Shown: positions 16,869 to 26,318, counted from the stretch's first letter. The stretch: DNA of 64,000 bases from Pseudomonadota bacterium (GCA_963205125.1 CAUJJO010000015.1:1-64000); one strand, 5' to 3'. Made by a program: numbers and translations. The notes: generated by a model not told the origin, from the letters alone.

Positions 16869-19253
16869 CTAGCCGTCTTCCTGGAAGCGCCGCACGCGCG
16901 CCTCGATGCGCGCGCGCAGGCGCGAGCGCCCGGCGTCGGCGAGCATGCGGCCGGCCCAGCGGTAGACGTTGAACTCGCGCACCGTGCTGCGCAGGCTGGC
17001 CATGCGTTCGCGCTGCTCGGCCGCCGGCATCGTCGCTGCGCGGTGGAGGGCGTCGGCGGTTTCCTCGACGTGGTAGGGGTTGACGATCAGCGCCTCGGGC
17101 AGCTCGCGCGCGGCGCCGGCGAAACGGCTGAGCACGAGCACGCCCTGCATGTCGTCGCGCGCGGCGACGAATTCCTTGGCGACGAGGTTCATGCCGTCGT
17201 GCAGGCTGGTGACGACGCAGAGGTCGGCAGCGCGGAAGAGCTCGTTGACGGCGTCGGGCTCGTGGTGCCGCGCCAGCAGGTGCACCGGCTGGCAGGCCGC
17301 GTTGCCGAAGCGGGCATTGATGCGTGCTGCGGTCTGCTCGACGCGCTGCTGGAAGCTCTGGTACTCGTCGAGCGCGCCGCGCGTCGGTGCGGCCACCTGC
17401 ACGAAGACGAAGCGGCCGACCAGCTCCGGCTGCTTCTCGAGCAGGCGTTCGACGGCGTTCAGCCGCTCGAGGATGCCCTTGGTGTAGTCGAAGCGGTCGA
17501 CGCCCACCGCCAGCACCGCGTCCTGGGGCAGCGCCAGGCGCTCGAGCACGCGGCGCCGGCATTCGACGACCGAAGGCCATTTCGCCACCGTCGCCTCGTC
17601 GGGCCAGGCGATCGAGATCGGGTAGCTCTCGACCAGCGTCTCCTTGTCCTGGTGGGCGATGATCGAATGCTCGTGCTCGATCCGCGCCTCCAGGTAGCGG
17701 TCCACCGTCTCGATGAAGTTCTTGCAGTGGTAGCGCGTGTGGAAGCCGAGAATGGTGCTGCCGAGCATGCCCTGCAGGATCTCGCGCCGCCAGGGGCAGA
17801 TGCCGAAGCTCTCCGGGTTGGGCCAGGGGATGTGCCAGAAGGTGAGGATGGTTGCCTCGGGCAGCTGCTCGCGCACCATCGCCGGCAGCAGCGCGAAGTG
17901 GTAGTCCTGCACCAGCACCACCGGATCGTCGCGCCGCGCCTCGGCCACCACCGCGTCGGCAAAGCGCTGGTTGACCGCGCGATAGGCCTCCCAGTCCGAT
18001 TCGCGGAAGACCGGGCGCACGTGCGCGACGTGGCACAGCGGCCACATGCCCTCGTTGGCGAAGCCGTAGTAGTAGCCCTGTTCCTCCTCGGGGCTGAGCC
18101 AGATGCGGCGCAGCCAGTAGTCCTGCTGCCCCGGCGGCACGGCGACGCGGTCGCCCGCGTCGACGACCTCGCGGTCGGCGCTGCCGCTGCCGTGCGCGAT
18201 CCAGGTGCCCGAGCAGGCGCGCATCACCGGCTCCACCGCCGTCACCAGGCCGCTGGCCGGGCGCTTGACGGCGATGCCGGCGTCGCTGTGCTCGTGGATG
18301 TAGGGCTCGCGGTTGCTGACGACGATGACCTGGTCGCCGCTCAACTGCGTGTTCAGCAGCGTGCGCAGGCGCTGCGGCGTCCACTCGGTCTCGGGCCCTT
18401 GCGCGCGGCGGTATTCGTCCTCGAGGTCGCGCAGGCGGCTGCGCAGCTCCTGCGCCAGCGGCGCCAGCTCGGGCACCGGCGCGAAGGGCGCGAGCAGCCC
18501 CTCGCCGCGCATCAGCGCACGCGCGCCCTTGACCCAGCCGCGCCAGCTCAGCTGCGCCACCGCCACCGTGATCAGCGCGATCGCAAGACCCAGCGCCGCG
18601 ATGAGGCCGATCAGGTAGCGCCGCGTGTCCTGGCTGCGGCGGTCGATGAAGCTGAGGTCGTGCAGCACGAGCAGCTGGCCGACGACGACGGGCTGCGGCG
18701 GCGCCGCCGCGCCGCCGTCGGCGGTGCCGGCCGCGGCGCTCGCTGCGGCCACCGGCATCGGCGCGACGTCGCCGGTCGTGAAGCCGCCTTCGGGCAGCGC
18801 CGGCTCGGGCGCTGGAGCCGCGGGCGGGGCCGGCGGCAGCGCCATCACCTCGTGCACGCCGATGTGCACGCTGCCGCCGGCCAGGGCGAGCTGCGAGCGA
18901 CCTTCCTCGGCCACGTCGAGGGCGTGGCGGCAGCTCAGCTCCGGCGGGAAGCGCTCGGTGGCCACCAGCAGTTCGCCGCTCGGGCTGCACAGGCCGATCG
19001 CGTAGAGGCGCTCGTCCTGCGTCGCGCGTTCGAACAGCGGGCGCAGGCGCTCGCTGCGATGCGCCAGCAGCGCTTCGGCGACGGCGTCGCTGAGCGTGTT
19101 GGCCACCAGCACGCCGCGGCTGTTGAGGTCGCGGCTGAACCAGCGCAGCGTGACCTGGTCGAGCAGCGGCACCGCCAGCGTGGCCGCCAGCACCAGCACC
19201 AGCGTCAGCGGCAGCAGGAAGCGCAACTGCAGGCGCAGCGAACTCAGCGCCAT
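16869..19253 (-). CDS. otsA: Trehalose-6-phosphate synthase with an N-terminal membrane sensor-like module
   Basis: 794 residues, about 300 more than classical OtsA. The GT20 synthase starts near residue 308 (VIVVSNREPYIHEH) and includes the substrate segment VLVQDYHFALLP, LTFWHIPWPNPESFG, GVDRFDYTKGI and HDGMNLVAKEFVAARDD. It makes trehalose-6-phosphate from UDP-glucose (or similar) and glucose-6-phosphate. Before it lie a TM helix (about 7-30), a periplasmic region of about 180 residues with a Pro/Ala-rich stretch, a second TM (about 213-234) and a HAMP-like linker. This is the layout of a transmembrane receptor. I chose ATG 19253 (MALSSLRLQL); an upstream in-frame Met would lie in the promoter. 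It is divergent from the GH15 gene. Confidence 0.93.
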   Translation of the reverse strand: MALSSLRLQLRFLLPLTLVLVLAATLAVPLLDQVTLRWFSRDLNSRGVLVANTLSDAVAEALLAHRSERLRPLFERATQDERLYAIGLCSPSGELLVATERFPPELSCRHALDVAEEGRSQLALAGGSVHIGVHEVMALPPAPPAAPAPEPALPEGGFTTGDVAPMPVAAASAAAGTADGGAAAPPQPVVVGQLLVLHDLSFIDRRSQDTRRYLIGLIAALGLAIALITVAVAQLSWRGWVKGARALMRGEGLLAPFAPVPELAPLAQELRSRLRDLEDEYRRAQGPETEWTPQRLRTLLNTQLSGDQVIVVSNREPYIHEHSDAGIAVKRPASGLVTAVEPVMRACSGTWIAHGSGSADREVVDAGDRVAVPPGQQDYWLRRIWLSPEEEQGYYYGFANEGMWPLCHVAHVRPVFRESDWEAYRAVNQRFADAVVAEARRDDPVVLVQDYHFALLPAMVREQLPEATILTFWHIPWPNPESFGICPWRREILQGMLGSTILGFHTRYHCKNFIETVDRYLEARIEHEHSIIAHQDKETLVESYPISIAWPDEATVAKWPSVVECRRRVLERLALPQDAVLAVGVDRFDYTKGILERLNAVERLLEKQPELVGRFVFVQVAAPTRGALDEYQSFQQRVEQTAARINARFGNAACQPVHLLARHHEPDAVNELFRAADLCVVTSLHDGMNLVAKEFVAARDDMQGVLVLSRFAGAARELPEALIVNPYHVEETADALHRAATMPAAEQRERMASLRSTVREFNVYRWAGRMLADAGRSRLRARIEARVRRFQEDG

Positions 19254-19279
19254 AGGCGTTGCGGGGCGGCGGGGCCGAA

Positions 19280-19299
19280 ATACATGGGGACAAATGTAT
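19280..19299. promoter_or_regulatory. Inverted repeat in the otsA/GH15 divergent promoter
   Basis: ATACAT, 8 bases, ATGTAT: a perfect 6-bp inverted repeat and the only AT-rich spot in the 79-base gap. TATAAC at 19297-19302 could serve as the -10 for the plus-strand GH15 gene. Its location suits an operator shared by both transcripts, possibly for the MarR regulator at the end of the otsA operon. Confidence 0.5.
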
Positions 19300-19332
19300 A
19301 ACATGCGTGATCCGCCACATCGAGGAGGCCTC

Positions 19333-21165
19333 GTGACGACCGCAGCCGCTTCATTCACGCCGCCCGCCGGCACGGACACGGCCTCGCTGGACCTCGCGGT
19401 GATCGGCAACTGCGGCGTCGGCGCGCTGGTCGATCGCCTGGGGCGCATCGTCTGGTGCTGCCTGCCGCGGGTGGACAGCACGCCGGTCTTCGACGCGCTG
19501 CTCAACAGCGCGCACGGGCTGCCGCATGCCGGTGCCTTCACGATCGAGCTCGAGGGCCTCTCGCGCAGCGAGCAGTCCTACGAGCCCAACACCGCGGTGC
19601 TGGTGACGCGGCTGTGGGACGCCGCCGGCCAGGGCATCGAGCTGCGCGACTTCGCGCCGCGCTTCACGCTGCACGACCGCATGTTCCGCCCGGCGCAGCT
19701 GGTGCGGCGGCTGCGCCCGATCAGCGGCTGCCCGCGCGTGCGCATCCTGCTGCAGCCGCAGGGCGACTGGGGCGCAAGCCCGGCGCAGGTGACGCGCGGC
19801 AGCCACCACCTGCGCTACGTGCTGCCGCACTGCACGCTGCGGCTGAACACGAGTGCGCCCATCACCTACGTCGGCGAAGGCACCTGGTTCCAGCTGCGCA
19901 CGCCGCTGTCCTTCCTGCTCGGGCCCGACGAGACGCTGACCGGCGCCGTCGACGACACCGCGCGCGACTTCGACGAGCGCACGGTGGCGCACTGGCGGCG
20001 CTGGACGCGGCGCCTGGCGCTGCCGCTGCAGTGGCAGGAGGCGGTGATCCGCGCGGCCATCACGCTCAAGCTCTGCCAGGTCGAGGACACCGGCGCCATC
20101 GTCGCCGCGCTCACCACCAGCATCCCCGAGGCGCCGCACAGCGGCCGCACCTGGGACTACCGCTACTGCTGGCTGCGCGACGCCTTCTTCGTCGTGCGCG
20201 CGCTCAACAGCCTGGCCGAGATGAGCACGATGGAGGGCTACCTGCGCTGGCTCTACAACGTCGTGCGCGGCGCGGGCGGCGGCCACGTGCAGCCGATGTA
20301 CGGCGTGGGGCTCGAGCCCGAGCTGCCGGAGTCCGTCGTCGCCCAGGCCTGCGGCTACCGCGGCATGGGCCCGGTGCGCGTGGGCAACCAGGCCGCCGAG
20401 CACTTCCAGCACGACGTCTACGGCAGCATCGTGCTCGGCGCCTCGCAGGCCTTTCACGACCAGCGGCTCTTCAACCGCGGCAGCGCCGAGGACTTCGCGG
20501 CACTCGAGGCGATGGGCGAGCGCGCCTGGGCGCTGCACGACCAGCCCGACGCCGGCATCTGGGAGCTGCGCACGCGCGCCCGCGTGCACACCTCCTCGGT
20601 GCTGATGTGCTGGGCGGCGTGCGACCGCCTCGCGCGCATGGCCGCGGCACTGGGCCTGCTGGCGCGCGCGGCGCACTGGCGCGAGCGCGCGCGGACGGTG
20701 CGCGAGCTCATCCTCGCGCGCGCCTGGAGCGACAAGCGCGGCGCCTTCGTCGAGAGCCTGGGCGGCGAGCACCTGGACGCCAGCGTGCTGCTGATGGCCG
20801 AGGTCGGCTTCCTGCCGGCGCAGGACCCGCGCTTCGTGCGCACGGTGGACGCACTCATCGCCACCCTGAGCGACGGCCCCTACCTGCGCCGCTACGAGGA
20901 GGCCGACGACTTCGGCCGCCCCGAGGTCGCCTTCAACGTCTGCTCGTTCTGGCTCGTCGACGCGCTGGCGCGCATCGGCCGCCCCGAGCAGGCGCGCGAG
21001 GCCTTCGAGACGCTGCTGGCCACGCGCAACCCCGTCGGCCTGCTCAGCGAGGACACGGCGCCGGCCACGCGCGAGCTCTGGGGCAACTTCCCGCAGACCT
21101 ATTCGATGGTGGGCATCGTCAACGGCGCGATGCGCCTGAGCGCGCCCTGGGACAGCGTGGTGTAG
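19333..21165 (+). CDS. Glycoside hydrolase family 15 enzyme (glucoamylase/trehalase-like)
   Basis: 610 residues from GTG 19333, chosen because GAGGAGG lies just upstream; an in-frame ATG at 19305 is less well placed. The N-terminal beta-sandwich domain (about 1-230) starts LAVIGNCGVGALVDRLGRIVWCCLPR. The (alpha/alpha)6 barrel follows, with the GH15 signatures GRTWDYRYCWLRDAFF near 275 and the catalytic-region RRYEEADDFGRPEVAFNVCSFW near 520. There is no signal peptide, so it is cytoplasmic. GH15 genes next to otsAB are common and some are trehalases, so it may degrade what the divergent operon makes. Glucan hydrolysis is the alternative. Confidence 0.9.
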   Translation: MTTAAASFTPPAGTDTASLDLAVIGNCGVGALVDRLGRIVWCCLPRVDSTPVFDALLNSAHGLPHAGAFTIELEGLSRSEQSYEPNTAVLVTRLWDAAGQGIELRDFAPRFTLHDRMFRPAQLVRRLRPISGCPRVRILLQPQGDWGASPAQVTRGSHHLRYVLPHCTLRLNTSAPITYVGEGTWFQLRTPLSFLLGPDETLTGAVDDTARDFDERTVAHWRRWTRRLALPLQWQEAVIRAAITLKLCQVEDTGAIVAALTTSIPEAPHSGRTWDYRYCWLRDAFFVVRALNSLAEMSTMEGYLRWLYNVVRGAGGGHVQPMYGVGLEPELPESVVAQACGYRGMGPVRVGNQAAEHFQHDVYGSIVLGASQAFHDQRLFNRGSAEDFAALEAMGERAWALHDQPDAGIWELRTRARVHTSSVLMCWAACDRLARMAAALGLLARAAHWRERARTVRELILARAWSDKRGAFVESLGGEHLDASVLLMAEVGFLPAQDPRFVRTVDALIATLSDGPYLRRYEEADDFGRPEVAFNVCSFWLVDALARIGRPEQAREAFETLLATRNPVGLLSEDTAPATRELWGNFPQTYSMVGIVNGAMRLSAPWDSVV

Positions 21166-21188
21166 GGGCGGCGCCTGGCGCGCAGGCC

Positions 21189-22643
21189 CTACTTGCGCCA
21201 GAAGGCCGGCGTCAGCAGCACCAGCACGGCCAGCAGCTCGAGGCGCCCGAGCAGCATGGCCAGCGTGCAGATCCAGATCTGCACGCCGCTCAGGCCGCCG
21301 TAGTTGACCGCCGGGCCGACTTCGCCGAGGCCCGGGCCGATGTTGTTGAGGCAGGCCAGCACCGCGGTGAAGGCGGTCACCGGCTCCAGGCCGCCGAAGA
21401 GCATCGCCAGCGTCAGTACGACGAGGCAGGCGCCGTACATCATCATGTAGGCGACGACGCTGTGCATCACGCGCTCGCTGACCACCGTGCCGCCCAGCAC
21501 CACCGGCGTCACCGCGCTCGGGTGCAGGATGCGCAGCAGCTCGCGCCGCGAGAGCTTGAGCAGCAGCAGCACGCGCACCATCTTCATGCCGCCGCCGGTG
21601 CTGCCGGCGCAGGTGGCGAAGCAGCCCAGCAGGATCATCAGCATCGGCGCGAAGATCGGCCACTGCGCGTAGTCGTGCGTGGCGTAGCCGGTGGTGGTGG
21701 CCACCGAGACCACGTGAAACGCCGCCTGCCGCAGCGCGCCCGGGAGGGTGGCGACGCTGCCCTCGGCCCAGAGGTAGACGGTGAGCAGCGCGATCGCGCC
21801 GGCCAGCGCGCCGACGACGGCGCGCGCCTCGGTGTTGCGCCACACCGGCGCCAGCGAGCGGCGGCGCCAGGCGGCGAAGTAGAGCACGAGGTTGACGCCC
21901 GAGATCGTCATGAAGGCGATCGCCACCGCCTCGATCGCGGCCGAGTTCCAGTAGCCGTAGCTGGCGTCGTGGCTCGAGAAGCCCGAGAGGCTGACCGTCG
22001 TGCACATGTGCATGAAGGCGTCGGCCCAGCTCATGCCCGCCATGCGGTAGGCGAGCATGCAGGCCAGCGCGATGACGCCGTAGATGATCCAGATCGCGCG
22101 CGCGGTGTCGGCGATGCGCGGCGTCAGCTTCTGGTCCTTCATCGGGCCGGTCATCTCGGTCTTCACGAGTTGCATGCCGCCCACGCCCAGCAGCGGCAGG
22201 ATGGCCACCGCCAGGATGATGATGCCCAGGCCCCCGACCAGCGAGAGCAGGCAGCGCCAGACGTTGACCGCGGTCGGCAGCGCGTCCAGCCCCGAGATCA
22301 CCGTTGCCCCGGTGGTGGTGAAGCCCGACATCGCCTCGAAGTAGCCGCCGGTGAAGCTCAGGCCCGGGATCGCCAGCAGCAGCGGCAGCGCGCCGAACAG
22401 CGGCAGCAGCGTCCACGTCAGGGCGACCAGCAGGAAGCCGTCGCGCGGCTGCAGTTCGCGGCGAAAGCGCCGCGTGGCCAGGCTCATCACGAGGCCGCAG
22501 GCCAGCGTGATGCCCGCAGCGGCGAGGAAGGGCTCGCGCGCGCCGTCCTCGCCGACGACGGCGAAGGCCAGCGGCACGCCCATCAGCAGCGCGAACAGCA
22601 CCACCATGCGGCCGACCATCGCGACGACGGCAAGCGCGCCCAT
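21189..22643 (-). CDS. trkH: Trk-type potassium uptake protein, membrane subunit TrkH
   Basis: 484 residues, with ten or more hydrophobic helices. The four selectivity-filter loops are visible: MSGFTTTGATV, VSLSGFSSHDAS, VATTTGYATHD and LNNIGPGLGEVG, each with the filter Gly. It forms the K+-translocating inner-membrane subunit. It starts 2 bases after the trkA stop, so the channel and its gating subunit are made together. Confidence 0.95.
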   Translation of the reverse strand: MGALAVVAMVGRMVVLFALLMGVPLAFAVVGEDGAREPFLAAAGITLACGLVMSLATRRFRRELQPRDGFLLVALTWTLLPLFGALPLLLAIPGLSFTGGYFEAMSGFTTTGATVISGLDALPTAVNVWRCLLSLVGGLGIIILAVAILPLLGVGGMQLVKTEMTGPMKDQKLTPRIADTARAIWIIYGVIALACMLAYRMAGMSWADAFMHMCTTVSLSGFSSHDASYGYWNSAAIEAVAIAFMTISGVNLVLYFAAWRRRSLAPVWRNTEARAVVGALAGAIALLTVYLWAEGSVATLPGALRQAAFHVVSVATTTGYATHDYAQWPIFAPMLMILLGCFATCAGSTGGGMKMVRVLLLLKLSRRELLRILHPSAVTPVVLGGTVVSERVMHSVVAYMMMYGACLVVLTLAMLFGGLEPVTAFTAVLACLNNIGPGLGEVGPAVNYGGLSGVQIWICTLAMLLGRLELLAVLVLLTPAFWRK

Positions 22644-22645
22644 GT

Positions 22646-24073
22646 TCAGAAGAAGAAGGTCGCGCCGACCTGGAACAGCTTCTCGACCTGGCGGATCATG
22701 CGCTTGCGCGGCACGAAGACGATCACGTGGTCGTTGGGCTGCACCACCGTGTCGTGGTGGGTGATGATGACGCGCGGCTTGGCGAACTCGGGCTCGACCG
22801 CGCTGCCGTCCTCCAGGTGCAGGCCGCGCACCAGCGCGCCGATGTGCGCGCCCTCGGGCAGGTCGATCTCGTCGATGCGCCGGCCGGCCATGCGGCTGGT
22901 CTTGGCGTCGCCGCGCACGATGCCCTCCAGCGCCTCGGCCGCACCGCGGCGCAGGCTGTGCACGGCCTCGACGTCGCCGCGGCGCACGAAGGCCAGCAGC
23001 TCGCCGATCACCGCCTGCGCGGGCGACAGTGCGATGTCGATCTGCGTGCCCTGCACCAGTTCGGCGTAGGCGCGGCGGTTGATCAGCGCCAGCACCCGGC
23101 GCACGCCCAGCCGCTTGGCGAGCAGGCAGGCCATGATGTTGTCCTCGTCGTCGCTGGTCATCGCGACGAAGAGGTCCATGTCCGGCGCGTTCTCGGCGGT
23201 CAGCAGGTCCTCGTCGGTGCTGTCGCCGTGCAGGACGAGCACGTCGGCGGGCAGTTGCGCGGCGAGGTAGTCGCAGCGCTCGCGCCGCTCCTCGATCAGC
23301 TTGACCTGGTAGCGCCCGTGCAGCTCGCGCGCCAGGCGCAGCCCGATGCGCCCGCCGCCGGCGATCATCAGCCGCCTCACCGGCCGATCCATCTTGCGCA
23401 GCGCACCCAGCACGGTGCGAAGGTGCTCGGTGGCGGCGAGCACGAAGATCTCGTCGCCCGCCTGCACGCGGGTGGCGCCGCCGAGGTCGGGCACCGCCTT
23501 GTCGTGGCGGTAGATCGCCACGATGCGCATCTCGACGCCGGGCACGAGCGTGGGCAGCTCGGCCAGCGTGTGCTGCACCAGCGGCCCGCCGGCCACCGCG
23601 CGCACGGCGATCAGGCTCACCAGGCCGCCCGCGAACTCGAGCACCTGCAGCGCTTCGGGGTACTCGATGAGCTTGCGCACGTAGGTGGTGACGCTCTGCT
23701 CCGGGTGGATCACGTGGTCGACCGCGAAGCCTGCCTTGCCCAGCAGCTCGGCGCCCTCGTCGAACTCCGGGCTGCGCAGGCGCGCGATCGTCGTCGGCAC
23801 GCCGAAGACCTCGTGCGCGATCTTGCAGACGACGAGGTTGGTCTCGTCCAGCGGCGCGCAGGCGATCAGCATGTCGCTGTCCTCGGCGCCGGCCTCGCGC
23901 AGGACGCTGGGCTGGATGCCGTTGCCGACGACGCCGCGCAGGTCCAGCCGGTCCTGCAGTTCGCGCAGGCGCGCCGGGTCGGTGTCGACGACGGTGATGT
24001 CGTTGCGCTCGGAAACCAGGTTCTCCGCGACGCTCTCGCCGACGCGGCCCGCCCCCAGGATGAGGATCTTCAT
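22646..24073 (-). CDS. trkA: Trk system potassium uptake regulatory subunit TrkA
   Basis: 475 residues with a duplicated RCK architecture. The first Rossmann motif is ILGAGRVGESVAENL at the N-terminus, the second is IAGGGRIGLRLAREL near residue 235, and each is followed by a TrkA-C domain (ending LGGATRVQAGDEIFVLA and VVQPNDHVIVFVPRKR). It binds NAD(H)/nucleotides and gates TrkH at the cytoplasmic face. The ATG overlaps the stop of the DUF3482 GTPase gene (ATGA). Confidence 0.96.
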   Translation of the reverse strand: MKILILGAGRVGESVAENLVSERNDITVVDTDPARLRELQDRLDLRGVVGNGIQPSVLREAGAEDSDMLIACAPLDETNLVVCKIAHEVFGVPTTIARLRSPEFDEGAELLGKAGFAVDHVIHPEQSVTTYVRKLIEYPEALQVLEFAGGLVSLIAVRAVAGGPLVQHTLAELPTLVPGVEMRIVAIYRHDKAVPDLGGATRVQAGDEIFVLAATEHLRTVLGALRKMDRPVRRLMIAGGGRIGLRLARELHGRYQVKLIEERRERCDYLAAQLPADVLVLHGDSTDEDLLTAENAPDMDLFVAMTSDDEDNIMACLLAKRLGVRRVLALINRRAYAELVQGTQIDIALSPAQAVIGELLAFVRRGDVEAVHSLRRGAAEALEGIVRGDAKTSRMAGRRIDEIDLPEGAHIGALVRGLHLEDGSAVEPEFAKPRVIITHHDTVVQPNDHVIVFVPRKRMIRQVEKLFQVGATFFF

Positions 24074-25560
24074 GCTCTCGCTTCGCGGGCGGCCTCGCCC
24101 CAGGCCGCAGGGTACAGCAGCGCAAGCGTCTCCTCGGCGGCGCGCGCCAGCAGCGGCTGCAGCGCGGCCTGCAGGCGCTTCGCCTCGCCCGCGTTGTCCA
24201 GCGCCTGGGTGCGCGTGTTCCAGAGCGCTGCCAGCGCCGGGCCCTGCGCGGCCAGCGCCTGCGCCACCGCATCCGCCCAGTGCGCGGGCGCCTCGCCATC
24301 GCGCCACTGGCCGCGGCCGCGGCCGTAGTGCGCGACCGCCAGGTAGCGCAGCAGCGCCGCGCGCAGCAGCTCCTGCAGCGCCGTCGGGGCGAGCGCGACG
24401 AAGCCGCGGTCGCTGCCCCGCACGACGTTGAGGCCGCGCGCGAGGCCCGCCGCGCCCAGGGCGCCGAGCACGCCACCGGCGATCATGCCGCCGCCAAGCG
24501 TCAGGCCACCGCTGGCGAGGTCGGCGGCCAGGCCGCTGGCCGCGCCGCTCACCAGGCCGCCCAGCAGCGCCGCCGAGCCCTCGCCCACGCGCTGGCGCCA
24601 CTGCAGCTGGTCGGCCAGCCGCTCGAGCACGAGGCCGCCGGCGCGACCGTCCAGGCCGTGCAGGCGGATCAGCGCCTCGGTGCTCGCGCGCGTCTGCCCG
24701 TCAACCCGCGCCGCCAGCTCGCGCTCGGCGGCGTCGAGCGCGGCCGGCCGCTTGTCCGCAAGCCCGAGCGTCGAGCCGAGCTGGCGCAGGCTGTCCTTCA
24801 CGCCCTTGCCGCCGGCCAGCGCGACGCGTGTCGCGCCAAGCTGGGCGAGGCTTGCCGCAAGCGCCGTCATCGCGGCGTCGAACTGCTGCTGCCGCTGCTG
24901 CGTCCAGGCGCGGCGCAGCGCCGCCATTGCCTCCTGACGCCCTGGCGGCAGCGCGTCCTGCACCGCGCGCCAGAGGACACCCTCCTGCACCCAGCAGCGC
25001 GCGAAGGCGTCCAGCGGCAGCACCGCGCGTACGAGCGGCCAGGGCTGCAGCCGCTCGCGCCAGCGCCGCAGGTCGGCGTCGTCGGCGCGCTCGCCGCGCG
25101 GCGCACCGAGCTGGTTGAGCAGCACCAGGACCGGCTTGCCGATCCAGGCCAGCAGATCCATCTCCGGCGCGACGTAGCCCGCGGCCTCGGGCGGCTCGGC
25201 GGCATTCACCAGGTAGAGCACGACGTCGCTGGTGTCGCGCACGTGGCGCACGACCTGCTGCGCGGCCCAGAAGGGGCGGTCGCGCCAGCGGTCCCAGACC
25301 TCGGAGAGGAACCAGCCGAGCGGGCTGCCCTCGCGCCGCAGGCGCCGCACCAGGCGCGCGCTGTCGCCGAAGCCCGGCGTGTCCCACAGCGTCAGCGCGT
25401 TGCCCGCCTCGTCCTGCAGCAGCGGGTGCGGGTCGGCGAACTCGGTCACGTGCGGCGCGTCGCGCACCTCGCCGATGTCGCGCGAAAGCAGCGTGCGCGC
25501 CAGCGTCGTCTTGCCGACGTTGGTGTGCGAGACCAGGCTCAGGGCGATCGTTTCGGCCAT
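24070..25560 (-). CDS. DUF3482 GTPase domain protein
   Basis: 496 residues. The N-terminal GTPase domain has the P-loop SHTNVGKTTLARTLL, the switch-II region LWDTPGFGDSARL and a degenerate G4 (LNQLG in place of NKxD). The C-terminal half holds DUF3482 with Gly/Ala-rich helices (about 330-390: LLGGLVSGAASGLAADLASGG, LGGGMIAGGVLGALGAAGLA) that could insert in or contact the membrane. It normally pairs with a DUF2868 membrane protein encoded immediately upstream. Here that partner lies 1.8 kb away, beyond an inserted block. The function of the pair is unknown. Confidence 0.87.
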   Translation of the reverse strand: MAETIALSLVSHTNVGKTTLARTLLSRDIGEVRDAPHVTEFADPHPLLQDEAGNALTLWDTPGFGDSARLVRRLRREGSPLGWFLSEVWDRWRDRPFWAAQQVVRHVRDTSDVVLYLVNAAEPPEAAGYVAPEMDLLAWIGKPVLVLLNQLGAPRGERADDADLRRWRERLQPWPLVRAVLPLDAFARCWVQEGVLWRAVQDALPPGRQEAMAALRRAWTQQRQQQFDAAMTALAASLAQLGATRVALAGGKGVKDSLRQLGSTLGLADKRPAALDAAERELAARVDGQTRASTEALIRLHGLDGRAGGLVLERLADQLQWRQRVGEGSAALLGGLVSGAASGLAADLASGGLTLGGGMIAGGVLGALGAAGLARGLNVVRGSDRGFVALAPTALQELLRAALLRYLAVAHYGRGRGQWRDGEAPAHWADAVAQALAAQGPALAALWNTRTQALDNAGEAKRLQAALQPLLARAAEETLALLYPAAWGEAAREARA

Positions 25561-25666
25561 GACGAACGTTCGCGGTCGAGTTCCTGATGCGAACAGGCCG
25601 TGGGATCAGCCGTTGCGAGACAGGGGCAGGCCGGACGCCGGAGATCGCCCGCGATGCAGGACCGCA

Positions 25667-25987
25667 TCAGGACGCTCGAGCGACAGGGCGTTCGGGTGAG
25701 GAGGGCTGCACCGCCAGCCGCATCCCCATCGCCTTGAGGATGGCCGACAGACTGCTGAGCGCCGGGTTGCCCTTCGGCGACAGCGTGCGGTAGAGCTGCG
25801 TCGGATTCAAGTGCGCCTGCTCCGCGACGGCCTGCACCCCGCCGAATGCCTGCGCCATCTGTCGCAGGACGATCAGCAGTTCGGCCTGATCGCCGTCGGC
25901 CAGGATGTCGTTGATGATGTCCAGCGCAAGCGTCGGATCGCTTCGGTACAGCGCCGCCATGGCTTCGTCATGGGATCTGCTTCGCAT
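25667..25987 (-). CDS. Antitoxin with helix-turn-helix (HigA-like)
   Basis: 106 residues from ATG 25987. The C-terminal HTH is GGVQAVAEQAHLNPTQLYRTLS followed by GNPALSSLSAILKAMGMRL, as in the antitoxins of RelE/HigB-type addiction modules. It overlaps the end of the toxin gene by 20 bases, and the toxin comes first, as in higBA. The N-terminal part (HDEAMAALYRSDPTLALDIIND) would neutralise the toxin. It probably represses the operon through the inverted repeat at 26320-26335. Confidence 0.87.
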   Translation of the reverse strand: MRSRSHDEAMAALYRSDPTLALDIINDILADGDQAELLIVLRQMAQAFGGVQAVAEQAHLNPTQLYRTLSPKGNPALSSLSAILKAMGMRLAVQPSSPERPVARAS

Positions 25988-26318
25988 CGTCTGCCCTCCG
26001 TTGCCAGTCCTGCCAGCAGCCCACCGCCTTGGCCAGGTCCGAATCCTGCGTGCGTTTGTCGCCGCCGCACAGCAGCAGCACCACGCGCTGCCCGGAAATC
26101 GCGTAGTAGACGCGGTAGCCAGGGCCGATATCGACGCGCAGCTCCCAGACCCCTTCACGGCAGAACTTGTGGTCACCGAAATTGCCCAGCTCGATCCGGG
26201 CCACCTGGCGGATCACGGCCACCTTCGCCTGGCGGTCGCGCAATCGCTGCAGCCAGTCCGCGTACAGGTCTCGGTGATCTTCGGCGGTCAGGTAATGCTC
26301 GATCCGGTACGTCATCAT
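25968..26318 (-). CDS. RelE/HigB-type toxin (addiction-module killer protein)
   Basis: 116 residues. The pattern YADWLQRLRDRQAKVAVIRQVARIELGNFGDHK, then VWELRVDIGPGYRVYYAI and VVLLLCGGDKRTQDSDLAKA, is typical of the phage-derived Gp49/HigB-like branch of the RelE superfamily. These are ribosome-dependent mRNA interferases. The conserved basic residues (Arg in GPGYRVYY, Lys in GGDKRTQ) are intact. It is the first gene of the pair, with its ATG right behind a -10-like TATAAA. Confidence 0.88.
   Translation of the reverse strand: MMTYRIEHYLTAEDHRDLYADWLQRLRDRQAKVAVIRQVARIELGNFGDHKFCREGVWELRVDIGPGYRVYYAISGQRVVLLLCGGDKRTQDSDLAKAVGCWQDWQRRADDAKQIP

Noticed and set aside
16065..19301. A 1078-codon open frame on the plus strand antisense to otsA and otsB
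   Set aside because: It is a shadow caused by high GC. It mirrors two clearly conserved enzymes, has no recognisable domain and is very rich in Arg, Ala, Gln and His.
19455..23069. A 1204-codon plus-strand frame crossing GH15, trkH and trkA
   Set aside because: It spans genes on both strands and its composition is that of a frame-shifted shadow. All three real genes have full family motifs.
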